A stretch of 6,905 bases of DNA from an archaeon (lineage in GTDB: Archaea > Asgardarchaeota > Hermodarchaeia > Hermodarchaeales > Hermodarchaeaceae), in the NCBI GenBank assembly GCA_016550405.1, contig JABXGX010000184.1, positions 1 through 6,905 on the forward strand. Reading direction: 5' to 3'. Under the pieces are notes generated by a model. The model was given only the letters and a program-made list of their open reading frames with translations. It was not told the DNA's origin and did not search any database. This document shows, one piece after another, positions 1 to 5,236 of the stretch. How positions within the stretch are numbered: position 1 is the first letter of the stretch; every line of letters starts with the position of its first letter. Made by a program: the position numbers and the translations under genes.

Positions 1-115
1 CGGGACCATCCAAATATATTCGGAGATTATAATATTCTGGACCACCTGCACGGACAATTTTGTATTTGATTCTATTGTTTGATTTCTCCAATTCTCGCGC
101 GAATTCAAGGACCAT
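1..115 (-). CDS. Partial gene, possible prokaryotic YEATS-like sensor protein (C-terminus outside window)
   Basis: Only the first 38 codons are visible; the reading frame runs open through the left edge. The ATG at 113-115 is preceded by GGAGGG (124-129) with an 8-base spacer, a strong ribosome binding site, so this is a real gene start. It begins 19 bp after the stop of the SLATT-like gene, on the same strand, and is probably co-transcribed with it. The N-terminus is charged and hydrophilic; residues 28-38 (YNLRIYLDGP and neighbours) form a beta-strand followed by Asp-Gly-Pro. From recalled family patterns this resembles the first strands of YEATS domains, where a (W/Y)-x-V-x-(V/I) strand precedes a GP turn, and prokaryotic YEATS domains are described in nucleotide-signal conflict systems. 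The domain assignment is inference from very little sequence; the existence of the gene is much surer than its family. Confidence 0.6.
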   Translation of the reverse strand, partial: MVLEFARELEKSNNRIKYKIVRAGGPEYYNLRIYLDGP

Positions 116-123
116 AATTTAAT

Positions 124-129
124 CCCTCC
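124..129 (-). promoter_or_regulatory. Shine-Dalgarno site of the truncated gene
   Basis: GGAGGG on the minus strand, 8 bases before the ATG at 115. It lies in the 19-bp gap after the preceding stop codon, so it supports independent translation of the second gene within a shared transcript, and it is the main evidence that the left-edge frame is coding. Confidence 0.65.
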
Positions 130-134
130 AATTA

Positions 135-737
135 TCACGTAGGTCGGGTAGCTGCTACAATTCCAAATCGATCCTCAGATTGATCCTCTGATGGTTCTTC
201 ATTAGCGGGTAACGGTTGCCCAGCGGCTCTTCTGGCTTCTCGAAGTTTATCAGCCATTGTAGTTAGCCGAAAATCCTCCCATGCATTATTCTTGTCCTCT
301 CTCGATGGAGTAACTGGTGTTCGCTTCTTGATTTCTCGGAAACGATTAACGATGGTTCTATGAGCATTTGTTCCTGATGCGACATCCTCCATTGAGTCGA
401 CCATAACTGAAAAATCAGTCAATTGATCTTGTACTTTTTCAAGTTCTATCATGCAATTTGCGTACTCAGGAGCCTTTTTAGTGGGGGTGAATGCACTCTC
501 CACAGCTGCAAGTCCAGATGTCAATAACCCTGGAATAAGTGTTAACCAGCCAAGGTTCACAATGCCTGTTATTGCAGTTATTAAGGCAGCCACAATGGTG
601 AGAACCTTGAGCCCGTTGCTAATCCGTTTCGCATTGTAGTTAGCCCGTTGATAGGCATATCCACAACTCTTAGCATCAATCCATGAGTCCTTAGATAAAC
701 CAAGTAGCGAAACCTTATTTGCAGCATCTAGAGGCAA
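135..737 (-). CDS. Two-helix membrane protein, SLATT-like (putative conflict-system effector)
   Basis: A 200-residue protein with an amphipathic N-terminal helix (about 18-42, rich in Ala, Tyr, Asn, Arg), two close transmembrane helices (about 43-62 and 65-82) joined by a very short turn, then a helical cytoplasmic region (about 90-135) and a polar, basic then acidic tail. This order (helix, two-TM hairpin, long helix, no signal peptide) is that of SLATT/DUF4231-type proteins, which are proposed as pore-forming effectors in nucleotide-dependent prokaryotic defence systems. The family call is from architecture and residue pattern, not from a search. The start is TTG at 735-737: GGGGG at 746-750 sits 8 bases upstream, and the nearby ATG is in another frame that soon stops. 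The gene is followed 19 bp later by the truncated gene at the left edge. Any other small two-TM protein is the main alternative. Confidence 0.6.
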   Translation of the reverse strand: MPLDAANKVSLLGLSKDSWIDAKSCGYAYQRANYNAKRISNGLKVLTIVAALITAITGIVNLGWLTLIPGLLTSGLAAVESAFTPTKKAPEYANCMIELEKVQDQLTDFSVMVDSMEDVASGTNAHRTIVNRFREIKKRTPVTPSREDKNNAWEDFRLTTMADKLREARRAAGQPLPANEEPSEDQSEDRFGIVAATRPT

Positions 738-745
738 TATTGAAA

Positions 746-750
746 CCCCC
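746..750 (-). promoter_or_regulatory. Shine-Dalgarno site supporting a TTG start
   Basis: GGGGG (followed by T) 8 bases before the TTG at 737. No ATG or GTG is available in frame nearby, so this site decides the start of the SLATT-like gene. Confidence 0.5.
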
Positions 751-780
751 TGCCATCCAATTGCTTCTGTTTTACAAAGT

Positions 781-790
781 ATTATATTAA
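781..790 (-). promoter_or_regulatory. Candidate TATA box for the SLATT-like gene
   Basis: On the minus strand the sequence reads TTAATATAAT inside a very AT-rich stretch. Its centre is about 48 bp upstream of the TTG, predicting a start of transcription near 760 and a leader of roughly 24 bases that would hold the GGGGG ribosome binding site. The surrounding 738-920 gap is AT-rich throughout, so chance occurrence is possible. Confidence 0.35.
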
Positions 791-920
791 TTTTGTCATA
801 GTATTGTATATTGCTTGATAAACGACAAGGCTAGGATTAACTATCGTGCCTATTCCTTTTGTGATAACTTCAAAATAGACTTATTTCGTTTTCTAATATG
901 ATGAAGAGGTGTTTCAGATT

Positions 921-1751
921 TCATTGACCTAAGATGAGTCTTTTTAGTGTATGATAAATCCAAAGGAACCCATAGGCAATTCGAGACTTCAAATCCTCAG
1001 GGGGCGGGTAATATTTGAGATATGGTTCTGTGAAGGGATTGGATAGGTCGTGCCCAAATCGGTTGTTCACGTTTCGGTAGTACCAATGTTCCAGCAGAGC
1101 CAGATCAAGTCGTTTCAAAGGTATTTCTAGAGCGTGCATAATTTCTTCCTGGGATTCCGACAGGTGCCAGACCTTTAATCCAGTAAAGACATGGTAACAG
1201 TTCACAATGAGGATTACTGGTCTCTGATTTTGAAAGGCAAGGTTACTCATTGGCTGTTCAAGGATTTGGGTTTCGATAGCGTATTGTCCCCACGGAAAAG
1301 CGTTTTTAGGCGAGGTCAAACCTTGGCTTGAACGAGATTCAGCTTTAGTAGTAGGCGTATAAAGTTCGACGCCATGCCCAGCATATTCTATTGGTCCTCC
1401 GGCAGCGATGGCGATCTTTTCTATTGCACCAGTTTCTAAGTTGAAGTGGAGCTGAATTGCTTCATAGTCGTGGTCATGATCTTTGTTGAGTTCCCGCCAT
1501 GTGCAATCCTGTCGCTTCCAATATACCTCATAGAGGATGCACAAACGCGGCTTTGTTGTGTCAATGAGTATTCGATAGGCTATGAATTCGGGTGGGGAAG
1601 GACTGCTCCCGTGACCAGAGGAATCTAAGATTAGTGGCATGTAAGTTTTGGCTAGTCCATCGCAAAAGGCTACTTCATACGGGTTGATTACGAAATAATC
1701 GCTCTTATCTACCTGCAAGTGGTATTGGTTTTTCCCGATTGTGACTTGCAT
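921..1751 (-). CDS. Unassigned 276-aa soluble protein with a DHDHDYE motif
   Basis: I do not recognise this family. The ATG at 1749-1751 has AAGGAGG (1761-1767) nine bases upstream, so the start is firm. There is no signal peptide and no clear membrane helix, though the C-terminus (about 257-275, ending HTLKRLILGQ) is hydrophobic and basic and could sit on a membrane. The N-terminal two thirds looks beta-rich. Notable clusters are DHDHDYE (91-97), GGPIEYAGHG (118-127), WYYRNVNNRFGHD (223-235) and a Tyr/Pro-rich stretch (241-251). The His/Asp run followed by a beta-strand, then a Gly-His-Gly segment, is loosely like the GHRHDWE region of NPP1/NLP proteins and of Vps62-type sandwiches, where it binds metal; that likeness is inference only. 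It is flanked by gaps of 183 and 193 bp and appears to be a single-gene unit. Confidence 0.85.
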   Translation of the reverse strand: MQVTIGKNQYHLQVDKSDYFVINPYEVAFCDGLAKTYMPLILDSSGHGSSPSPPEFIAYRILIDTTKPRLCILYEVYWKRQDCTWRELNKDHDHDYEAIQLHFNLETGAIEKIAIAAGGPIEYAGHGVELYTPTTKAESRSSQGLTSPKNAFPWGQYAIETQILEQPMSNLAFQNQRPVILIVNCYHVFTGLKVWHLSESQEEIMHALEIPLKRLDLALLEHWYYRNVNNRFGHDLSNPFTEPYLKYYPPPEDLKSRIAYGFLWIYHTLKRLILGQ

Positions 1752-1760
1752 GATTCATAA

Positions 1761-1767
1761 CCTCCTT
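1761..1767 (-). promoter_or_regulatory. Shine-Dalgarno site, near consensus
   Basis: AAGGAGG with a 9-base spacer to the ATG at 1751. An ATG closer to the site is in another frame, so the site supports the 276-aa start as given. Confidence 0.7.
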
Positions 1768-1877
1768 GTGTTCTAGAGTTAGCATTACAGAAACAAAGTG
1801 ACTTCGAACTCTCTTTTTTCATTACTTGGAGTATGTGTGCTTCTGTAGCATCTAATAGCCCCTAGAACCAGATTGGT

Positions 1878-1889
1878 TGATAGCTATCA
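1878..1889. promoter_or_regulatory. Perfect 12-bp palindrome (possible operator)
   Basis: TGATAGCTATCA is a perfect palindrome in the 193-bp gap between the 276-aa gene and the membrane-protein operon, about 127 bp upstream of the 276-aa start and 56 bp past the end of the operon. It could be a dimeric repressor site or a weak hairpin in the operon's 3' end. Palindromes of this length are uncommon but not rare by chance. Confidence 0.2.
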
Positions 1890-1901
1890 GCTTTCCACCT
1901 G

Positions 1902-1907
1902 AAAAAA
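1902..1907 (-). terminator. Candidate oligo-T terminator of the phosphoesterase/membrane operon
   Basis: A run of six T on the minus strand, 37 bases past the stop of the last operon gene, following an AT-rich stretch with a T4 run. Archaeal RNA polymerase terminates at such T runs without needing a hairpin. Confidence 0.35.
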
Positions 1908-1944
1908 TCTATTGGTTATTGAGCAAAATTGGATTTCGTTTATT

Positions 1945-2523
1945 CTATTCTTCCCCTCGCTCGCAGACAATCAGAATGAAGGTTACAACCATGGCTGCAA
2001 TAATAGTAATGTCACTCCACTGGTGGAAAAAAAGGGCGTGATCAACTATCATCTGCTGAAGCAAGAGAAATGTAATAACGGCGAAAATAATCCCAATCGC
2101 TAGAAGAAGTAGCCCTAACCCTGTGAGGGCTCGTAATGGGTATTTTCCACGAATCCATCCCCTTGACCGATCAATGAATTTGAGAAATGATCCTTTCGGT
2201 TCGGCTTTATCGAGGCGTGGTCTTCGTCGAACAACTAGTATGACTAGCCAGATAATTATCATGCCCAAAAGAAGGGATAAAAGGCCAAAGAGAAAATAGA
2301 GTGAATAAGGGAAAACATAGATGGTTTGAAGGAGAAGGAGAGGAAGCGCCCAAATAATGGGTAACCCGTGAAGTTGGGCGAAAAAGCCTTCATCCAATAA
2401 TATCCAGAGGGCGAAAATTACGAGGAAATAGGGAAGAAGTGCAAAAAGGTAAAATTTCCAGTCTTCTCGAATTGTGGTAGATAGTTTTCGTGTGTTTTTT
2501 TCCTGATTGTCTGGTATCACCAT
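1945..2523 (-). CDS. Multi-pass membrane protein (third gene of phosphoesterase operon)
   Basis: A 192-residue protein of no recognised family. The short polar N-terminus (1-22) is followed by hydrophobic segments at about 24-43, 54-72, 73-99, 130-155 and 170-187, hence four or five membrane passes. The strongly basic loop RRRPRLDK...RSRGWIRGK (99-127) between the central and C-terminal segments should be cytoplasmic by the positive-inside rule. The ATG at 2521-2523 follows the stop of the upstream gene with a single base between (TAA-T-ATG), and a weak AGGAAGTG lies inside the end of that gene, so translation is probably coupled. No catalytic or ligand motif is visible. The similar size and layout of the preceding gene suggests the two may work as a pair, perhaps as a heteromeric membrane partner of the phosphoesterase; this rests only on operon structure. 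Confidence 0.85.
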   Translation of the reverse strand: MVIPDNQEKNTRKLSTTIREDWKFYLFALLPYFLVIFALWILLDEGFFAQLHGLPIIWALPLLLLQTIYVFPYSLYFLFGLLSLLLGMIIIWLVILVVRRRPRLDKAEPKGSFLKFIDRSRGWIRGKYPLRALTGLGLLLLAIGIIFAVITFLLLQQMIVDHALFFHQWSDITIIAAMVVTFILIVCERGEE

Positions 2524-2524
2524 A

Positions 2525-3088
2525 TTATTTCACTTCCTGGTTCTCTCTCAAATAAATCCAGAATTTGGGTATACCAATGAAACAGATGAGCAGACCCAAT
2601 GGGATTATGACAAGTATGAAGCCGAGGGTATGGAGACCTTGGGGAGTAAATGTGAGGATACTGAATTGAATTAGTGATGAGGGTATTCGAAGTAATAGTT
2701 GAGCTTCTAGTTCCACTAAAAATGCTTGGTGAATACAAACCCAGATTCCGGCCCAGGCGATGAACATGAGGAAGAAAGCAAATATGTAATAGAAATCACT
2801 GTTCCACAGAATCCAAGCTCTTCTACGCCAGCGAAGATTGACTTCTTTTGTTGGATTGTTTCGTAAGATAATAGCAAAAAGTGCAAATAATGAGATAAAA
2901 CCGAAAAAGGATAAGCCGATTCCGATGTCATGAAAACTGGGAATCGCTAAATCTCCGCCGGGAAGGTTTGGTGGAATGCCTGTTTGTATGCGCTCTAATA
3001 AAATCATAAAGGCATAATTCAAGATGAAGAGACTTATCCCTAGTAGCAGAAGGGATACCACACTAAGTAATAGAAACCGTTTCTTCAA
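2525..3088 (-). CDS. Four-pass membrane protein (second gene of phosphoesterase operon)
   Basis: A 187-residue protein of no recognised family. Hydrophobic segments lie at about 6-30, 54-75, 98-119 and 151-175. The N-terminal MKKR and the loop between segments 2 and 3 (NLRWRRRAW, 84-92) are strongly basic, so both ends and this loop are predicted inside, with loops 31-53 and 120-150 outside. The start is TTG at 3086-3088, chosen because AGGGGG (3097-3102) lies 8 bases upstream; the ATG two bases further out is in another frame and stops after eight codons. It begins 18 bp after the phosphoesterase stop and its own stop is one base from the next gene's ATG, so the three genes form one transcript. 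No conserved polar residues within the membrane segments point to transport or catalysis. Confidence 0.85.
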   Translation of the reverse strand: MKKRFLLLSVVSLLLLGISLFILNYAFMILLERIQTGIPPNLPGGDLAIPSFHDIGIGLSFFGFISLFALFAIILRNNPTKEVNLRWRRRAWILWNSDFYYIFAFFLMFIAWAGIWVCIHQAFLVELEAQLLLRIPSSLIQFSILTFTPQGLHTLGFILVIIPLGLLICFIGIPKFWIYLRENQEVK

Positions 3089-3096
3089 CCATTAAA

Positions 3097-3102
3097 CCCC
3101 CT
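3097..3102 (-). promoter_or_regulatory. Shine-Dalgarno site supporting a TTG start
   Basis: AGGGGG lies 8 bases before the TTG at 3088, in the 18-bp space after the phosphoesterase stop. It decides in favour of TTG over the out-of-frame ATG at 3090-3092. Confidence 0.5.
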
Positions 3103-3106
3103 AATT

Positions 3107-4186
3107 TTACCGATAAACATTTTCTGGAAATCCCCTGATTTTTCCGTCTTTGATCACAAGATAGGAGTTCTTTTTCGACAAAAATTTTTGAGTCCAACAT
3201 CCAGCATTAGCAATACCCCCGAAGTCTTTTCTCCAAACGTCTGTGACCCATTGCGGCAATTTAGAGGCGGGACTCGAACTCTTAGGTATGTACGATGGAG
3301 TACCAGGCGGTTGAATCCATGTTCCGTGTGTATGCCCAATAATCATAAAATCGTCCTTTTTCAACTTGTATTTGTTCTGCGCTACTTGCCACAGTTCTGC
3401 CCGAGCGGCTTCATGAATAATCCGAGATGGATCCTTCAACCGATCAAAGAGCCCACGACTACTCGGATGAGTTAATCCAGCTTCGCAAACCTCGATCATT
3501 TTTTGTGTATTATGAGTAACTCTCATCTTTTTCGATGCGATGAACGGTAAGTCTTTTTGGGCCTGACTAAATTGGTAGAAGGAGTCTATACCTTTAGCAT
3601 GAATTGCTTCTATGTCATCAGCCGCCTGTTCACAATGCTTTCTTCGTTTCCTATTACGCCGCCAAAAAAAGAATTGGCGAATTTTGTCAAGCCATTGCCA
3701 AAAGGAGTGCCCGATTCTCCATCTTTCTTCCGCTTGACATACCAACATACAATAATATCGACACCAATAACGGTAGAAGGTGTAACCGTATTGTTCACTT
3801 TCTTTTAGTTCATATCCATGAAGAAAAAAGAATTGGCGGTCACCACTCTTAAGATAACGTGGATAAGGAGGAAACTCGAAACCAAATGAACCTAAACGAA
3901 GTTGTTTTCGTGTCTCAGGTTCATAAACAATATAATCATGATTTCCATGAATATAGAATGTTTTCTGAATATTATCAAGAGTGGAGATTTCCTCAAGGAT
4001 TTTCCAACAAGCTTCCCGTAAATGTGTGGGACAGACCCTCCAAAATTCCAGAATATCACCGAGTAATACAAGATTCGTAATTTCGTTTTTTGCTAGGTAG
4101 TTACGAACAAAGTAAGTAAAATCTCTCAATGATTGCTCTTGATAACCTAGATGCAAATCAGATACTACTACAATATCAACATCCAT
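3107..4186 (-). CDS. Calcineurin-like metallophosphoesterase (359 aa)
   Basis: The dinuclear-metal phosphoesterase motifs are all present in order: DLH (D10, H12), GD (D44) in VLLGDILEFW, GNHD (81-84), H123 in FFLHGYE, and GHTH (284-287) followed by ANAGCW. Such enzymes hydrolyse phosphate mono- or diesters with Mn, Fe or Zn. The motif spacing, with GDILEFW and a large helical insert (about 125-275) before GHTH, is most like the UDP-2,3-diacylglucosamine hydrolase (LpxH)-type branch. Archaea lack lipid A, so the substrate is unknown; a lipid-linked pyrophosphate is a guess. The insert contains a highly basic aromatic stretch (FFFWRRNRKRRKH, 172-184) suited to membrane or nucleic acid contact. 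No signal peptide, so cytoplasmic. I chose ATG 4184-4186 over the TTG at 4192: GAGGG (4193-4197) is 6 bases from the ATG but touches the TTG. It leads an operon with two membrane proteins. Confidence 0.93.
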   Translation of the reverse strand: MDVDIVVVSDLHLGYQEQSLRDFTYFVRNYLAKNEITNLVLLGDILEFWRVCPTHLREACWKILEEISTLDNIQKTFYIHGNHDYIVYEPETRKQLRLGSFGFEFPPYPRYLKSGDRQFFFLHGYELKESEQYGYTFYRYWCRYYCMLVCQAEERWRIGHSFWQWLDKIRQFFFWRRNRKRRKHCEQAADDIEAIHAKGIDSFYQFSQAQKDLPFIASKKMRVTHNTQKMIEVCEAGLTHPSSRGLFDRLKDPSRIIHEAARAELWQVAQNKYKLKKDDFMIIGHTHGTWIQPPGTPSYIPKSSSPASKLPQWVTDVWRKDFGGIANAGCWTQKFLSKKNSYLVIKDGKIRGFPENVYR

Positions 4187-4192
4187 ACCCAA

Positions 4193-4197
4193 CCCTC
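4193..4197 (-). promoter_or_regulatory. Shine-Dalgarno site that fixes the phosphoesterase start
   Basis: GAGGG with a 6-base spacer to the ATG at 4186. It directly abuts the in-frame TTG at 4192, leaving no spacer, which makes the two-residue longer version unlikely. Confidence 0.55.
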
Positions 4198-4218
4198 AAG
4201 CAAGATAATGGGTTTGGC

Positions 4219-4227
4219 AAAATAAAA
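4219..4227 (-). promoter_or_regulatory. Candidate TATA box of the phosphoesterase operon
   Basis: TTTTATTTT on the minus strand, centred about 37 bp upstream of the ATG. An archaeal start site about 25 bp downstream would give a leader of roughly a dozen bases, just enough to include the GAGGG site. Position is convincing; the sequence is only moderately TATA-like. Confidence 0.4.
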
Positions 4228-4320
4228 GGGTAACTCTAAGTAGGGTTCTTCAAAATCCCTATTTCTATTATTGGTAAACTACTTGGATTAGTTGCGTTCT
4301 ATCTCTCAGCGATTTGTTAT

Positions 4321-4418
4321 TACTCCTAAGAAAGCATGTTCTTCTGAAGAATCCCTGTGGGGATACCTTGAGAGAATTTGTGCGGGAAGGAGTCTGGGTG
4401 TATGATGCCAGAAACACG
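4321..4418. repeat. Diverged intergenic element, copy A (direct repeat of 5237-5336)
   Basis: Part of the 367-bp gap between the phosphoesterase and DUF4256 genes. It matches 5237-5336 in the same orientation: the block at 4338-4346 is identical, the core 4393-4418 matches 25 of 27 aligned positions of 5310-5336, and the sequence between is weaker but nearly equal in length. Copy A can form hairpins TTCTT-CTG-AAGAA (4339-4351) and ATCCC-TGTG-GGGAT, and a small pseudoknot in the core (CTGG with CCAG, GTGT with ACAC). On the minus strand its inner end lies about 94 bp upstream of the phosphoesterase TATA box. Plus-strand codons 4278-4481 happen to be open for 67 residues but lack an ATG. The rest of the gap (4419-4516) holds nothing I recognise. 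Confidence 0.6.
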
Positions 4419-4516
4419 AGTGGTGTCCTAGGCGGGGGTGGACAACCAGTTGACCTGCAGAGAAAGATCGGCGTTCCTTGACGAGACACTGGGTGCAACC
4501 ACAAAATGCAACTTGT

Positions 4517-4522
4517 AAAAAA
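4517..4522 (-). terminator. Candidate oligo-T terminator after the DUF4256 gene
   Basis: Six T on the minus strand, 31 bases past the stop codon. The stop itself overlaps an imperfect inverted repeat (AGTCT at 4545-4549 and AGACT at 4556-4560) that might add a weak hairpin. Terminates the gene before repeat copy A is reached. Confidence 0.4.
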
Positions 4523-4553
4523 TCAATGACCGGCGAAAATTTAAAGTCTGAAT

Positions 4554-5120
4554 TTAGACTCGTAGCGAGCCACGGAACCCCCGAGAGCTATAGTATGAGG
4601 GGGCACTGTTGTGATACACGAAGACTGTGTTGTAGCGGCGATCACAAAAGAGGGCGCCACCGAGTTGTCTAATATCTGACGGGGTTTTCACCCAGCTTGA
4701 CGTCTTCGTGTCGAATTCTCCCAGTTTCTGTAATGCTCGATATTGTTCTTCGGTTAGAAGTTCAATGCCCATGGCAGTGGCCATAGCGATGGCGTTATTT
4801 TTTGGTTTCGCTGTTTTCCGTGCTTCCTGGGCTTCACGGTCGTAGCAGACATTTCTGCGACCTTTGGGAGTTTCTGGTGAACAATCATAGAAAATGTATT
4901 CGCCCGTCGTTTTGTCATACCTAACAACGTCTGGTTCCCCACCGGTTTGTTCCATTTCGTTGAGGGACCACAGTTTTTCAGGATTCGCGTCCAGCTTGGG
5001 TTGGATGTTAGCCCAGTCCAGTTCTGTATGGCGGTTCATGTTGTTCTCAAACCGGGCTTTCAACATGCTGAGTAATTCTTCACGTTGTTCTGGTGACAAC
5101 TCTTTCTTGAGCTTGCTCAT
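4554..5120 (-). CDS. DUF4256 family protein (188 aa)
   Basis: A full-length member of the DUF4256 family, which is found in many bacteria and some archaea and has no established function. Recognisable conserved blocks are KKELSPEQREELL (5-17), WSLNEMEQTGGEPDVV (51-66), YDCSPETPKGRRNVCYDREA (78-97), FDTKTSSWVKTP (136-147), GALFCDRRYNTVFVYHN (155-171) and the C-terminal RGFRGSLRV. Soluble, no signal or membrane segment. I chose ATG 5118-5120 over the in-frame ATG at 5133-5135: TTTATAAA at 5142-5149 is centred 25 bp upstream of 5120, exactly where an archaeal leaderless transcript would begin, whereas 5135 would lie almost on the TATA box; the family also usually starts just before the KKELSPEQ block. 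A single-gene unit bracketed by the two copies of a diverged repeat, which may reflect past insertion. The patchy bacterial/archaeal distribution fits horizontal transfer. Confidence 0.93.
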   Translation of the reverse strand: MSKLKKELSPEQREELLSMLKARFENNMNRHTELDWANIQPKLDANPEKLWSLNEMEQTGGEPDVVRYDKTTGEYIFYDCSPETPKGRRNVCYDREAQEARKTAKPKNNAIAMATAMGIELLTEEQYRALQKLGEFDTKTSSWVKTPSDIRQLGGALFCDRRYNTVFVYHNSAPSYYSSRGFRGSLRV

Positions 5121-5141
5121 AATTGTAGTACTCATCCCGCG

Positions 5142-5149
5142 TTTATAAA
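5142..5149 (-). promoter_or_regulatory. TATA box of the DUF4256 gene (leaderless promoter)
   Basis: TTTATAAA within GCTTTTATAAACG on the minus strand, the best archaeal TATA box in the window. Its centre is 25 bp from the A of the ATG at 5120, the typical TATA-to-start distance, and no Shine-Dalgarno site precedes that ATG, so the mRNA is probably leaderless. Confidence 0.6.
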
Positions 5150-5236
5150 AGCATTAATTTCGGGTGACGTTAGCTCTCCAGCTCAAATTCATGTAAAAGA
5201 TAATAACTCATTTTTTCTTTAGAAAAGCAATATCGT

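Noticed and set aside
2517..2931. Minus-strand frames of 71-73 codons overlapping the 187-aa gene
   Set aside because: Out of frame with the well-supported membrane protein and its tightly spaced operon neighbours, with no start signals.
3188..3852. Several plus-strand open frames of 82-95 codons
   Set aside because: They lie inside the phosphoesterase gene, whose motifs are unmistakable on the minus strand, and none has a ribosome binding site or recognisable protein pattern.
4184..4192. TTG 4192 as the phosphoesterase start
   Set aside because: The GAGGG ribosome binding site touches this TTG with no spacer, but lies 6 bases before the in-frame ATG at 4186.
4394..4440. Group II intron domain V/VI or other known structured RNA in repeat copy A
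   Set aside because: The AGC...GAAA...GUUC hairpin expected for domain V is absent, no reverse transcriptase is present, and I could not match SRP, RNase P or tRNA signatures.
4268..4504. Minus-strand 78-codon frame across repeat copy A
   Set aside because: Low-complexity Pro/Ser/Arg composition, no ribosome binding site, and the matching frame is not kept in copy B. It looks like a shadow of the repeat.
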